This document shows, in pieces, positions 1 to 5,442 of a stretch of 5,442 bases of DNA. Source of the DNA: Alphaproteobacteria bacterium (GTDB lineage Bacteria; Pseudomonadota; Alphaproteobacteria; Micavibrionales; CSBR16-224); contig SBHI01000024.1 of NCBI GenBank assembly GCA_006226225.1, forward strand, positions 1-5,442. The letters run 5' to 3'. The first letter of the stretch is position 1. Every line of letters begins with the position of its first letter. The translations under genes were made by a program, and so were the position numbers. The notes below the pieces were generated by a model, which ran no database searches, had not been told where the DNA came from, and saw only the letters and a list, made by a program, of their open reading frames with translations.

Positions 1-224
1 GTTGTCTGCTGGCTGAAACGGTAAAGCCCGCGATGGATATTGGCGTAATAACATGACATCATCTCCGTCATAGCATCCATCACCGCTTGCGGTTTTTGCG
101 CACTGGCGGCACTGTCCAGATAGGTCAGCGGATGCCCGTTGATTTCCTGCACAAAAACAGGAAAATCCTGCCGCGCTGCTGCCGCATCAAAGAGCGCCAC
201 ATCTGATTTGCGTTGTCCCGCCAT
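1..224 (-). CDS. sufS: SufS cysteine desulfurase, N-terminal part only (cut by window edge)
   Basis: SufS is the PLP-dependent cysteine desulfurase that converts L-cysteine to alanine and supplies persulfide sulfur for cluster assembly on SufBCD. I translated the minus strand from the ATG at 224-222 and obtained 74 residues with no stop before the window ends. They show the N-terminal pattern of group II (SufS/CsdA-type) desulfurases: a DFPVF segment (about residues 20-24), then NGHPLTYLDSAASAQKP (about 30-46), matching the family's YLDNAAT.QKP element, then YYANIHRGLYRFS (about 59-71), matching the family's Y..NVHRG motif. The PLP lysine and catalytic cysteine lie outside the window. The start ATG shares its A with the sufD stop (TGATG), and a GAGG sits 10 nt before it inside the sufD end, which suggests coupled translation. 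The SAAS in place of the commoner NAAT is a mild variation. SUF context and motifs make the assignment strong despite the truncation. Confidence 0.93.
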   Translation of the reverse strand, partial: MAGQRKSDVALFDAAAARQDFPVFVQEINGHPLTYLDSAASAQKPQAVMDAMTEMMSCYYANIHRGLYRFSQQT

Positions 225-1540
225 CATGCCGCATCCTCCGCCCGTTCTTCTTCAAAGTCCTGAATTTTGATAAAGGCCGCGCGCACGGCAGGGTCGGCAA
301 TGGCCTCAAGCGCTTCGCCAAGAAAACCCTTCACCAACATGGCTTTCGCCACGTCTTCGGGAATACCGCGTGATGTCATGTAAAAAAGCGCGCGCGCGTC
401 AAGCTTGCCCGCCGTTGCGCCATGCGCACATTTTACATCGTCTGCATAGATTTCAAGTTCGGGCTTTGCGTCGATTTCCGCTTCGGCGGAGAGCAGTAAC
501 GCATGATTAAGCTGATGTCCATCTGTCCCTTGTGCATGACGATGTACGTGTATCTTCCCTTGGAAAACTGCACGAGCCTGGTCATTGATGACTCCCTTAT
601 ATATTTGCTTCGATACTGACCGGGGTTCAAAATGCCCCATTTTTATTGTGGTGTCACAGTGCTGCCGTTCTCCCAAACGGTAAGCACCATTTACTATACA
701 CCGGATTTCACTTCCTAGTAAATCCGCAAATATCTCATGGCGCGACAAACGCGCTCCCGTCGTCAGGGTAAAGCCGTCATATTCCGCCCTGTCAAAACAG
801 GACAGCCGTGTCGTGGTGATATTGTAGCCGTTCTGTGCATCTTCGTCCTGCCAGCGGTAATGCCCCAGTTTTCCGCCTTTATGCACGATAACGGTTTCGA
901 CGATATTGCTGAAAGAGGCGCCGCGCCCCGTCAGATGCTCCAGCAACACAAGCTCCGCATCTTCTTCAATCACGATCAGAACGCGCGGCATTGACAGCAT
1001 CACATCATTGCCGTCACTGAACCCGTGCAAAAAGGACAGCAAGACAGGTGCGGAAATTTTTACGCCTGCACGTGCACGCAGCACCACCCCGTCACAAAGA
1101 CAGGCCGCATTCAACGCCTCCAGCGGCGCGGTAGAAAAATTCCCCGGAACAGCCAGCGCGGTTTCCACCCATTCTTGATCCCAGACATCTTTCAATGCTG
1201 AAATTTCCAATCCGGCAGGCAAAGCCGCCGCATTTTGCACCAGCCTGCCGTTTAAAATCTGAACAGCGTGCAGATCCGGCAGATCAAAAACCTGCGTATA
1301 ATCGGGCATTGTCGCCAGATTGCGGCTGCGGCTGAATGTCATGCCGTCCAGCGCACGTAATGCCGTATATTTCCAGTCCTCCCATGCGGGTGTCGGCAAT
1401 CCTGTCTGCGCAAAGCTGTCGGCAGCCGTTTCGCGCAAAGCCGTCACCCAGCGCGGCGCGTCATCCTCTGCGGGATGCACGCATCCCGCTAGTAGCGGAT
1501 GCATGGTCTCTTTCTGATCTTTTTTGCGTGTCGCCGTCAT
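224..1540 (-). CDS. sufD: SufD, Fe-S cluster assembly scaffold subunit
   Basis: SufD is the SufB paralogue in the cytosolic SufBC2D complex. It is needed for iron entry and completes the SufB-SufD interface where the cluster forms. The 438-residue product has the family's N-terminal PTPAWEDWKYT motif (about residues 48-58), a central beta-helix region, and the C-terminal SUF core signature KPELEIYADDVKCAHGAT followed by LFYMTSRGI. H373 in KCAHGAT corresponds to the histidine known to be important in E. coli SufD (H360). I chose the ATG at 1540-1538: it lies 10 nt after the sufC stop, has an AAGGCGAG ribosome site at good spacing, and gives a normal family length. The frame stays open upstream to 1672, but that would bury 44 codons in sufC and add a basic, non-homologous leader. 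An ATG at 1504 is a possible later start. The stop overlaps the sufS start by one base. Confidence 0.95.
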   Translation of the reverse strand: MTATRKKDQKETMHPLLAGCVHPAEDDAPRWVTALRETAADSFAQTGLPTPAWEDWKYTALRALDGMTFSRSRNLATMPDYTQVFDLPDLHAVQILNGRLVQNAAALPAGLEISALKDVWDQEWVETALAVPGNFSTAPLEALNAACLCDGVVLRARAGVKISAPVLLSFLHGFSDGNDVMLSMPRVLIVIEEDAELVLLEHLTGRGASFSNIVETVIVHKGGKLGHYRWQDEDAQNGYNITTTRLSCFDRAEYDGFTLTTGARLSRHEIFADLLGSEIRCIVNGAYRLGERQHCDTTIKMGHFEPRSVSKQIYKGVINDQARAVFQGKIHVHRHAQGTDGHQLNHALLLSAEAEIDAKPELEIYADDVKCAHGATAGKLDARALFYMTSRGIPEDVAKAMLVKGFLGEALEAIADPAVRAAFIKIQDFEEERAEDAA

Positions 1541-1550
1541 TGGTCTCGCC

Positions 1551-2312
1551 TTACGCTGCCTTTCCGTTTGTCTCGTCCGTAAACGCCGCATAGCCTTTTT
1601 CTTCCAGCTCCAGCGCCAGTTCCGGCCCGCCGCTTTGCTGAATACGGCCATAGGCCAGCACATGCACCACATCCGGCTTGATATAATCCAGCAGGCGCTG
1701 GTAATGGGTAATGACCAGAAAACCGCGATCAGCCCCGCGCAGGGAATTCACGCCTTCGGACACGATTTTCAGCGCATCGATATCCAGCCCTGAATCCGTT
1801 TCATCCAGCACGGCGAATTTCGGTGCCAGCATCGTCAATTGCAGCACTTCATTGCGTTTTTTCTCGCCGCCGGAAAACCCGACATTGAGGCCGCGTTTCA
1901 GCATTTCGGTATCAATCCCGAGTGCCGTGGCCTTTTGTTTTTGCAGTTTCAGGAAACCGACAGCATCCAGCTCCTGCTCACCACGCGCGGTGCGGATGGA
2001 ATTCAGCGCGGTTTTCAGGAAATTCGTTGTCGTCACACCCGGAATTTCCACCGGATATTGAAAGGCCAGAAACAGCCCTGCCGCTGCGCGTTCTTCCGGC
2101 GCCATCTCGGAAATATCTTTGCCGTCAAACAGAATACGGCCTTTCGTGATTTCATAGCCTTCACGTCCGGCAATCACATAGGACAGCGTTGATTTCCCCG
2201 AACCGTTCGGCCCCATAATCGCATGCACTTCGCCTTGCGGAACCTCCAGATCAATTCCTTTCAGGACTTCCTTGCCGCCGACCGTGGCATGTAAATTTTC
2301 AATTTTCAGCAT
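1551..2312 (-). CDS. sufC: SufC, ABC-type ATPase of the SUF complex
   Basis: SufC is a soluble ABC-type ATPase that binds SufB and SufD; ATP-driven dimerisation reshapes the scaffold for cluster assembly. It is not a transporter, and no membrane segment is visible. The 253-residue protein has all nucleotide-binding elements in order: Walker A GPNGSGKST (34-42), Q-loop at Q85 in FQYPVEIPG, ABC signature SGGEKKRNE (147-155), Walker B FAVLDE (166-171) with catalytic E171, D-loop SGLD (174-177), and switch histidine H203 in ITHYQRLL. FQYPVEIPG and ETDSGLDIDAL are typical of SufC rather than of transporter ATPases. I chose the ATG at 2312 because MLKIENLHA is the usual SufC N-terminus. The frame extends to a TTG at 2360, but that would overlap sufB and add an atypical charged leader. 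The leader before the ATG is purine-rich (AGAGAAGAAA) without a strong GGAGG. Confidence 0.97.
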   Translation of the reverse strand: MLKIENLHATVGGKEVLKGIDLEVPQGEVHAIMGPNGSGKSTLSYVIAGREGYEITKGRILFDGKDISEMAPEERAAAGLFLAFQYPVEIPGVTTTNFLKTALNSIRTARGEQELDAVGFLKLQKQKATALGIDTEMLKRGLNVGFSGGEKKRNEVLQLTMLAPKFAVLDETDSGLDIDALKIVSEGVNSLRGADRGFLVITHYQRLLDYIKPDVVHVLAYGRIQQSGGPELALELEEKGYAAFTDETNGKAA

Positions 2313-2340
2313 TTTCTTCTCTTTTTCTTCTTTGCTTGTG

Positions 2341-3789
2341 TTATCCGACACTGCCTTCAAGGCTGATACCGACCAGTTTTTGCGCTTCTACAGCAAATTC
2401 CATCGGCAGATGCTGCATCACCTCGCGGCAGAAGCCGTTAACGATCAATGTGACCGCCTCTTCCTCACCAATACCGCGCTGACGGCAATAAAACAGCTGG
2501 TCATCACCGATACGCGAGGTCGTGGCCTCATGTTCCACCACCGCCGCCATATTGCGATTTTCGATATAGGGAACGGTATGCGCGCCGCAATCTTCACCGA
2601 TCAGCAGACTGTCACATTGCGTGTAATTGCGCGCCCCCTCGGCTTTTGGAGAAATGCGCACCAACCCGCGATAGGTGCTGTTCGATTTTCCGGCGGAAAT
2701 CCCCTTGGCAATAATGCGCGATTTCGTATTTTTGCCCAGATGGATCATTTTTGTGCCGGTGTCGGCCTGCTGGTAATTATTGGTGATGGCGACCGAGAAA
2801 AACTCCCCAACGCTCCCTTCACCCTTCAGGATACAGCTGGGATATTTCCAAGTAATCGCCGATCCCGTTTCCACCTGCGTCCATGAAATCTTGGAGCGGT
2901 CACCTTTGCAGATGCCGCGTTTGGTCACAAAATTGTAAATACCGCCTTTGCCGTTTTCATCACCGGGATACCAGTTCTGCACGGTTGAATATTTAATTTC
3001 GGCATCTTCCAGTGCGATCAGTTCCACCACGGCGGCATGAAGCTGGTTTTCATCACGCATCGGTGCGGTGCAGCCTTCCAGATAGCTAACGTAAGAGCCT
3101 TTTTCCGCCACAATCAATGTACGCTCGAACTGTCCGGTTTTCGCCTCATTGATGCGGAAATAGGTCGACAGCTCCATCGGGCAACGCACCCCTTCAGGGA
3201 TATAAACGAATGTGCCGTCGGTAAACACCGCCGCATTCAGACAAGCATGTTTGTTATCGGTCATCGGCACGACAGAACCGAGATATTTCTTCACCAGTTC
3301 CGGATAATCATGCACTGCTTCGGAGATCGAGCAGAAAATCACCCCTGCCTCTTTCAGATTTGCGCGGAAGGTCGTGGCAACCGAAACGCTGTCAAACACC
3401 GCATCCACGGCAACGCCTGCCAGGATTTCCTGCTCTTTCAAAGGAATTCCAAGCTTCTCATAAGTTTCCAGCAATTTCGGATCAACTTCGTCCAGTGATT
3501 TGGGTGCATTGCCGCTTTTCGGTGCGGCGTAATAATACGCATCCTGATAATCAATTTCGGGAACATCCAGCTGCGCCCATTTCGGCTCCGGCATTGTCTG
3601 CCAGTGCTTATAGGCTTTCAAACGCCATTCCAGCAGCCAGTCAGGCTCGTTTTTCTTGGCGGAAATAAACCGGATAATCTCTTCGCTAAGCCCCTTTGGC
3701 GCGAGCTCCATCTCAATATCGGTGACAAAACCCGCATCATAGCGGTCACCGATTTTTTTGACCTGTTCAACGGTTTGTTTATCAGCCAT
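2341..3789 (-). CDS. sufB: SufB, Fe-S cluster assembly scaffold
   Basis: SufB is the main scaffold on which the nascent Fe-S cluster is built from SufS-derived sulfur, in complex with SufC and SufD. The product is 482 residues, close to E. coli SufB (495), and is recognisable along its whole length: N-terminal GFVTDIE, EPDWLLEWRLKAY, VRCPMELSTYFRIN, GSYVSYLEGCTAP, and the C-terminal core NYTQCDSLLIG with VEHEATTSRIG, ending MEFAVEAQKLVGISLEGSVG. Counting back from the shared C-terminus, C392 aligns with E. coli C405 and E421 with E434, both known to be needed for cluster formation, so the active site looks intact. The ATG at 3789 overlaps the regulator's stop by 8 nt (ATGGCTGA), and AAGG lies 9 nt upstream of it, suggesting translational coupling. 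No truncation or frameshift is seen. Confidence 0.98.
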   Translation of the reverse strand: MADKQTVEQVKKIGDRYDAGFVTDIEMELAPKGLSEEIIRFISAKKNEPDWLLEWRLKAYKHWQTMPEPKWAQLDVPEIDYQDAYYYAAPKSGNAPKSLDEVDPKLLETYEKLGIPLKEQEILAGVAVDAVFDSVSVATTFRANLKEAGVIFCSISEAVHDYPELVKKYLGSVVPMTDNKHACLNAAVFTDGTFVYIPEGVRCPMELSTYFRINEAKTGQFERTLIVAEKGSYVSYLEGCTAPMRDENQLHAAVVELIALEDAEIKYSTVQNWYPGDENGKGGIYNFVTKRGICKGDRSKISWTQVETGSAITWKYPSCILKGEGSVGEFFSVAITNNYQQADTGTKMIHLGKNTKSRIIAKGISAGKSNSTYRGLVRISPKAEGARNYTQCDSLLIGEDCGAHTVPYIENRNMAAVVEHEATTSRIGDDQLFYCRQRGIGEEEAVTLIVNGFCREVMQHLPMEFAVEAQKLVGISLEGSVG

Positions 3790-4237
3790 GCGCCACCGCC
3801 TTTTCCGCTTCTGCGGCAGGAACAGCCTGCACAGGGTGCATATCCGCCAGCATCACCTGATCGAGCACATCACAAATCGCGCTATTCACAACCGTCCAGC
3901 GCGTTTGTACAGGACAAGCAGCGGAAATCGCACAAGCATTTTTCACAGGGGTTTCAATACAGGTGGTCAGCGCAATCGGGCCTTCCATCGCTTCGATAAT
4001 CTGTTTGACCGAAATCACGCGGCCTTTTTCTTTGCCGAGGTAATAACCGCCGCCGCTGCCGCGTCGCGAGGATACCAGTCCCGCCCGTGCCAGTGTTTTC
4101 AAAATTTTGACAAGCGTCGGCTCCGGCAGGCCTGTTTCCATTGCCAGCTGGGTTGCGGTTTTCTGCTCTGGCGCGTCCTGCCACAGGCGGAACAGTGCCA
4201 CAACGGCATAATCTGTCAGGCGGCTTAATTTCAGCAT
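3782..4237 (-). CDS. Rrf2-family SUF system regulator (IscR-like)
   Basis: This is a 151-residue winged-helix regulator of the Rrf2 family, of the kind that heads SUF operons in many proteobacteria, and it probably represses the operon when Fe-S clusters are sufficient. The N-terminus MLKLSRLTDYAVVALF is the family signature. The helix-turn-helix covers about residues 28-54 (ATQLAMETGLPEPTLVKIL...), followed by the wing RRGSGGGYYL (58-67). The sensor region has cysteines at 93, 102 and 108 (CIETP, NACAIS, AACPV), a likely Fe-S ligand set, then WTVVNSAICDVL and LADM, which are typical of the SUF-regulator subfamily. The tail after about residue 134 is alanine-rich and probably flexible. A GAGG sits 5 nt upstream of the ATG. 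The gene is first in the operon and overlaps sufB, and an IscR-type palindrome lies 32 nt upstream, consistent with autoregulation. I leave the symbol blank because iscR, sufR and other names are all used for this group. Confidence 0.92.
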   Translation of the reverse strand: MLKLSRLTDYAVVALFRLWQDAPEQKTATQLAMETGLPEPTLVKILKTLARAGLVSSRRGSGGGYYLGKEKGRVISVKQIIEAMEGPIALTTCIETPVKNACAISAACPVQTRWTVVNSAICDVLDQVMLADMHPVQAVPAAEAEKAVAHG

Positions 4238-4269
4238 TTTCGCCTCATTTTCCCCGGTCTTTTTAAAAA

Positions 4270-4284
4270 GGACTAAATTACTCC
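4270..4284 (-). promoter_or_regulatory. Predicted IscR/Rrf2 operator in front of the SUF operon
   Basis: The 15-bp element GGACTAAATTACTCC is a near-perfect inverted repeat: twelve of fifteen positions are symmetrical, and the breaks are at positions 4, 8 and 12. Its core GACTAAATTACTC (4271-4283) fits the core of the E. coli IscR type 1 site, GACTRWWWYAGTC, at 12 of 13 positions. The outer flanks of that consensus are not matched. The site lies 32 nt upstream of the regulator's start codon. On the minus strand a weak TTGCGA (4299-4294) could act as a -35, placing the palindrome over the -10 region, but I see no convincing -10 hexamer. Binding of the Rrf2 protein encoded next door is an inference from position and similarity. 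Confidence 0.6.
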
Positions 4285-4340
4285 CGCTTTGTATCGCAAA
4301 TCCGCCTTCCGGCGCAAGTCTTTTCGGTGATTTTTCGTCC

Positions 4341-4368
4341 TTGACTTTACAGATACCCTGCTTATTAT
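4341..4368 (+). promoter_or_regulatory. Sigma70-like promoter of rpmG
   Basis: TTGACT (4341-4346, five of six to TTGACA, preceded by C to give CTTGAC) is separated by 16 nt from TATTAT (4363-4368, five of six to TATAAT). This gives a start of transcription at roughly 4375 and a leader of about 45 nt before the rpmG ATG. The strength fits a ribosomal protein gene. It faces away from the SUF operon, so the intergenic region is divergent. Confidence 0.7.
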
Positions 4369-4418
4369 GGCGCTTTGTTGATAAAGTGATTCGATAATCT
4401 AAACAAAGGATAAGAACG

Positions 4419-4589
4419 ATGGCGAAGAAAGGCCCCCGCCAGACAGTGAAGCTGATGAGTTCCGAAGGAACCGGCCACTGCTATTACACGGAAAAAAACA
4501 CACGCGAAACCACGGAAAAACTGGTCTTGAAAAAATACGACCCGGTTGCCCGTAAGCATGTGGAATATAAAGAAGGCAAAATGAAGTAA
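4419..4589 (+). CDS. rpmG: 50S ribosomal protein L33
   Basis: L33 is a small protein of the large ribosomal subunit, located near the exit-site tRNA region. The 56-residue product begins MAKKGPRQTVKLMSSEGTGH and continues with YYTEKNTRETTEKLVLKKYDP, then ends in a basic segment (RKHVEYKEGKMK). These match the L33 family in order and length. Only one cysteine is present (C21), so this is the zinc-free form without the paired CXXC ribbons. The ATG at 4419 has an AAAGGA ribosome site at 4405-4410, 8 nt upstream. The gene appears monocistronic: its own promoter lies at about 4341-4368 and a hairpin terminator at 4620-4648. It is divergent from the SUF operon and convergent with the gene on its right, with no obvious functional tie to either. 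Confidence 0.96.
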   Translation: MAKKGPRQTVKLMSSEGTGHCYYTEKNTRETTEKLVLKKYDPVARKHVEYKEGKMK

Positions 4590-4619
4590 ATCTTCACAGC
4601 CGCTTTATAGCAGATATAG

Positions 4620-4648
4620 AAAGACCGCCATAACAGCGGTCTTTTTTT
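4620..4648 (+). terminator. Rho-independent terminator of rpmG
   Basis: AAAGACCGC (4620-4628) and GCGGTCTTT (4636-4644) form a perfect 9-bp stem around a 7-nt loop (CATAACA), followed by an uninterrupted T run to 4648. It lies 30 nt after the rpmG stop and 18 nt beyond the stop of the convergent gene at 4667. In the minus direction the same hairpin is followed only by a short CTTTC, so it should be weaker there, but it may serve both genes. Confidence 0.9.
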
Positions 4649-4666
4649 ATGCGGGTTGTTGCAGCC

Positions 4667-5442
4667 TTACTGTATAGCAATGGCGTGATAGTAAATATAG
4701 GCTCCTTTACGCCCGTTGCGGAAACAGGAGAACTCACGTCCCGGCGTCGCATAAAATGTCGTCGCATTCGCACCGGCACGGATCGCGGCACGGTGATCAA
4801 AATCCAGTTTCACCTCCTGCACCGGCACTGCCGGATCAAGCCCCCAGCCTTTACGCATCTGACTGCAAACCTCGGGCTCCAGCCCTTCAAAATAAAGCAC
4901 AATCTCACGACCGCGCACGGCAGCATCGCTGCCCAAACCGGAGACCAAAAAACCGTCTCGCGCATCGGCAATATCCAGAACTTTCCATTCAGCCATACGT
5001 CCGCCCGTCCCCAGCGGTTCTTCATACAACATACCGCCACCGGCAGGAGCGTATAAGGCTGTCTCGTCATCTTCCTCCGGCATAATCTCAAAGTTAATGC
5101 GGGACAGTGCGATCCCGTTATCCTGCAGCTCTTTCACTTTTTTTGCGGCCGCGACGCCATATTGAACCAGTTGTGACGCAACCATCAAATTACGCTCATT
5201 TTGTTTGGTTTCTCCATCACGCCCGGCGTTAAAAACAGAAAAGGACAAAAATGCAAAGAGTGCCAAACCACCCAGGAACAACATCCCCATATTGCTGTTA
5301 CCCATATCCTCTTGCGGTACGGCTATCGCTGTTTTTGCGGCTGTGGTTTTCTTCGGCGCAGCTTTCTTCGGCGCAGCTTTCTTCGGCGCAGCTTTCTTCG
5401 GCGCAGCTTTCTTCGGCGCAGCTTTCTTCGGCGCAGCTTTCT
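4667..5442 (-). CDS. Uncharacterised membrane protein: lysine-rich KAAPK repeats, one membrane helix, pilin-like domain (5' end outside window)
   Basis: The reading frame is open from the right window edge to TAA at 4669-4667, giving 257 visible complete codons. In order they encode six KAAPK repeats, a linker (KTTAAKTAIAVPQED), one hydrophobic segment (GMLFLGGLALFAFLSFSVFN, about residues 7-26 counted from the ATG at 5305), a probable helix (NLMVASQLVQYGVAAAKKV), and a mixed domain with two cysteines (C147 and C194 from that ATG) ending GAYIYYHAIAIQ. A hydrophobic helix running into an amphipathic helix, then a globular part with two C-terminal cysteines, resembles type IV pilin-like proteins. 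I also have a loose memory of alphaproteobacterial pilin-like proteins with a similar ALF-A-LS helix and a YYH-type end. The canonical prepilin cleavage motif and glutamate 5 are absent. An ATG at 5305 could start a 212-residue protein, but its GAGG lies only 2 nt away and the repeats continue in frame, so I favour a longer protein. Function is unknown. Confidence 0.6.
   Translation of the reverse strand, partial: KAAPKKAAPKKAAPKKAAPKKAAPKKAAPKKTTAAKTAIAVPQEDMGNSNMGMLFLGGLALFAFLSFSVFNAGRDGETKQNERNLMVASQLVQYGVAAAKKVKELQDNGIALSRINFEIMPEEDDETALYAPAGGGMLYEEPLGTGGRMAEWKVLDIADARDGFLVSGLGSDAAVRGREIVLYFEGLEPEVCSQMRKGWGLDPAVPVQEVKLDFDHRAAIRAGANATTFYATPGREFSCFRNGRKGAYIYYHAIAIQ
5351..5442. repeat. Perfect 15-bp tandem repeat, six copies plus 2 nt, running off the window
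   Basis: The unit CTTCGGCGCAGCTTT is repeated six times without a mismatch (5351-5440), and a seventh copy begins at 5441. Read on the minus strand the unit is in frame and encodes K-A-A-P-K, so gain or loss of copies would not shift the frame. Identity at every third codon position shows a recent expansion or ongoing homogenisation rather than selection on the peptide alone. The total copy number cannot be known because the array continues past the edge. Confidence 0.97.

Noticed and set aside
1541..1672. Upstream extension of the sufD reading frame to an ATG at 1672, inside sufC
   Set aside because: The added 44 residues are rich in W, K and R, look unlike any SufD N-terminus, and would overlap sufC by 122 nt. 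The ATG at 1540 has a ribosome site and gives the normal length.
2313..2360. Upstream extension of sufC to a TTG at 2360
   Set aside because: It needs a TTG start overlapping sufB, and adds a charged leader before the standard MLKIENLHA start.
2272..2886. 204-codon open frame on the plus strand, with similar long plus-strand frames opposite sufC, sufB, sufD and the regulator
   Set aside because: These lie antisense to well-supported SUF genes, have no recognisable motifs, and are explained by the codon bias of the genes beneath them.
4259..4270. Perfect 12-bp palindrome CTTTTTAAAAAG in the leader of the SUF operon, considered as a terminator or attenuator
   Set aside because: The stem would be almost all A-T pairs with no loop and no GC clamp, so it cannot form a stable hairpin. 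It may simply be a flexible or AT-rich promoter-proximal tract.
4303..4314. Short inverted repeat CGCC-TTCC-GGCG upstream of the regulator (GGAA tetraloop on the minus strand)
   Set aside because: A 4-bp stem is too short to call a regulatory RNA structure, and it probably lies upstream of the transcription start.
4365..4559. 64-codon minus-strand frame opposite rpmG
   Set aside because: It is antisense to a clear L33 gene and its promoter and shows no family features.
4649..5056. 135-codon plus-strand frame opposite the pilin-like gene
   Set aside because: It starts inside the terminator region, has no ribosome site of note and no motifs, while the minus strand encodes a coherent membrane protein.
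5351..5442. The 15-bp tandem array as a CRISPR array or an origin iteron set
   Set aside because: There are no spacers between units, the units are in frame within a coding sequence, and nothing nearby resembles cas or rep genes.

Overview
The window looks like a piece of an alphaproteobacterial chromosome of moderate GC. The case rests on three things: an Rrf2-family regulator leading a sufBCDS cluster, a single-cysteine L33 gene of the proteobacterial type behind a CTTGAC-type promoter, and a membrane-anchored pilin-like protein of a kind I associate with alphaproteobacteria. I cannot name the genus.

Layout. Positions 1-4237, on the minus strand, hold a tight SUF iron-sulfur cluster assembly operon. 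Transcription runs from right to left: Rrf2-type SUF regulator (4237-3782), sufB (3789-2341), sufC (2312-1551), sufD (1540-224) and the first 74 codons of sufS (224-1, cut by the window edge). Regulator and sufB overlap by 8 nt, and sufD and sufS share a TGATG. The two remaining gaps are 28 nt (sufB-sufC) and 10 nt (sufC-sufD), so co-transcription and some translational coupling are likely. Positions 4238-4418 form a divergent intergenic region. It carries an IscR-type palindrome in front of the regulator and a sigma70-like promoter for rpmG facing the other way. rpmG (4419-4589, plus strand) encodes ribosomal protein L33 and ends at a strong hairpin terminator (4620-4648). Beyond this, in convergent orientation, lies an uncharacterised gene (5442-4667, minus strand). 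It encodes a lysine-rich KAAPK repeat segment, one membrane helix and a pilin-like domain with two cysteines. Its 5' end lies outside the window, inside a perfect 15-bp tandem repeat.

How the genes work together. SufS takes sulfur from cysteine, and the SufB-SufC-SufD complex builds the Fe-S cluster using SufC ATPase activity. The Rrf2 regulator has three clustered cysteines and probably senses Fe-S status, adjusting the operon through the palindrome upstream of its own start. rpmG and the repeat protein have no evident functional link to SUF. The SUF genes are ordinary members of their families. The least explained part of the window is the right-end gene, with its repetitive basic segment joined directly to a membrane pilin-like domain.
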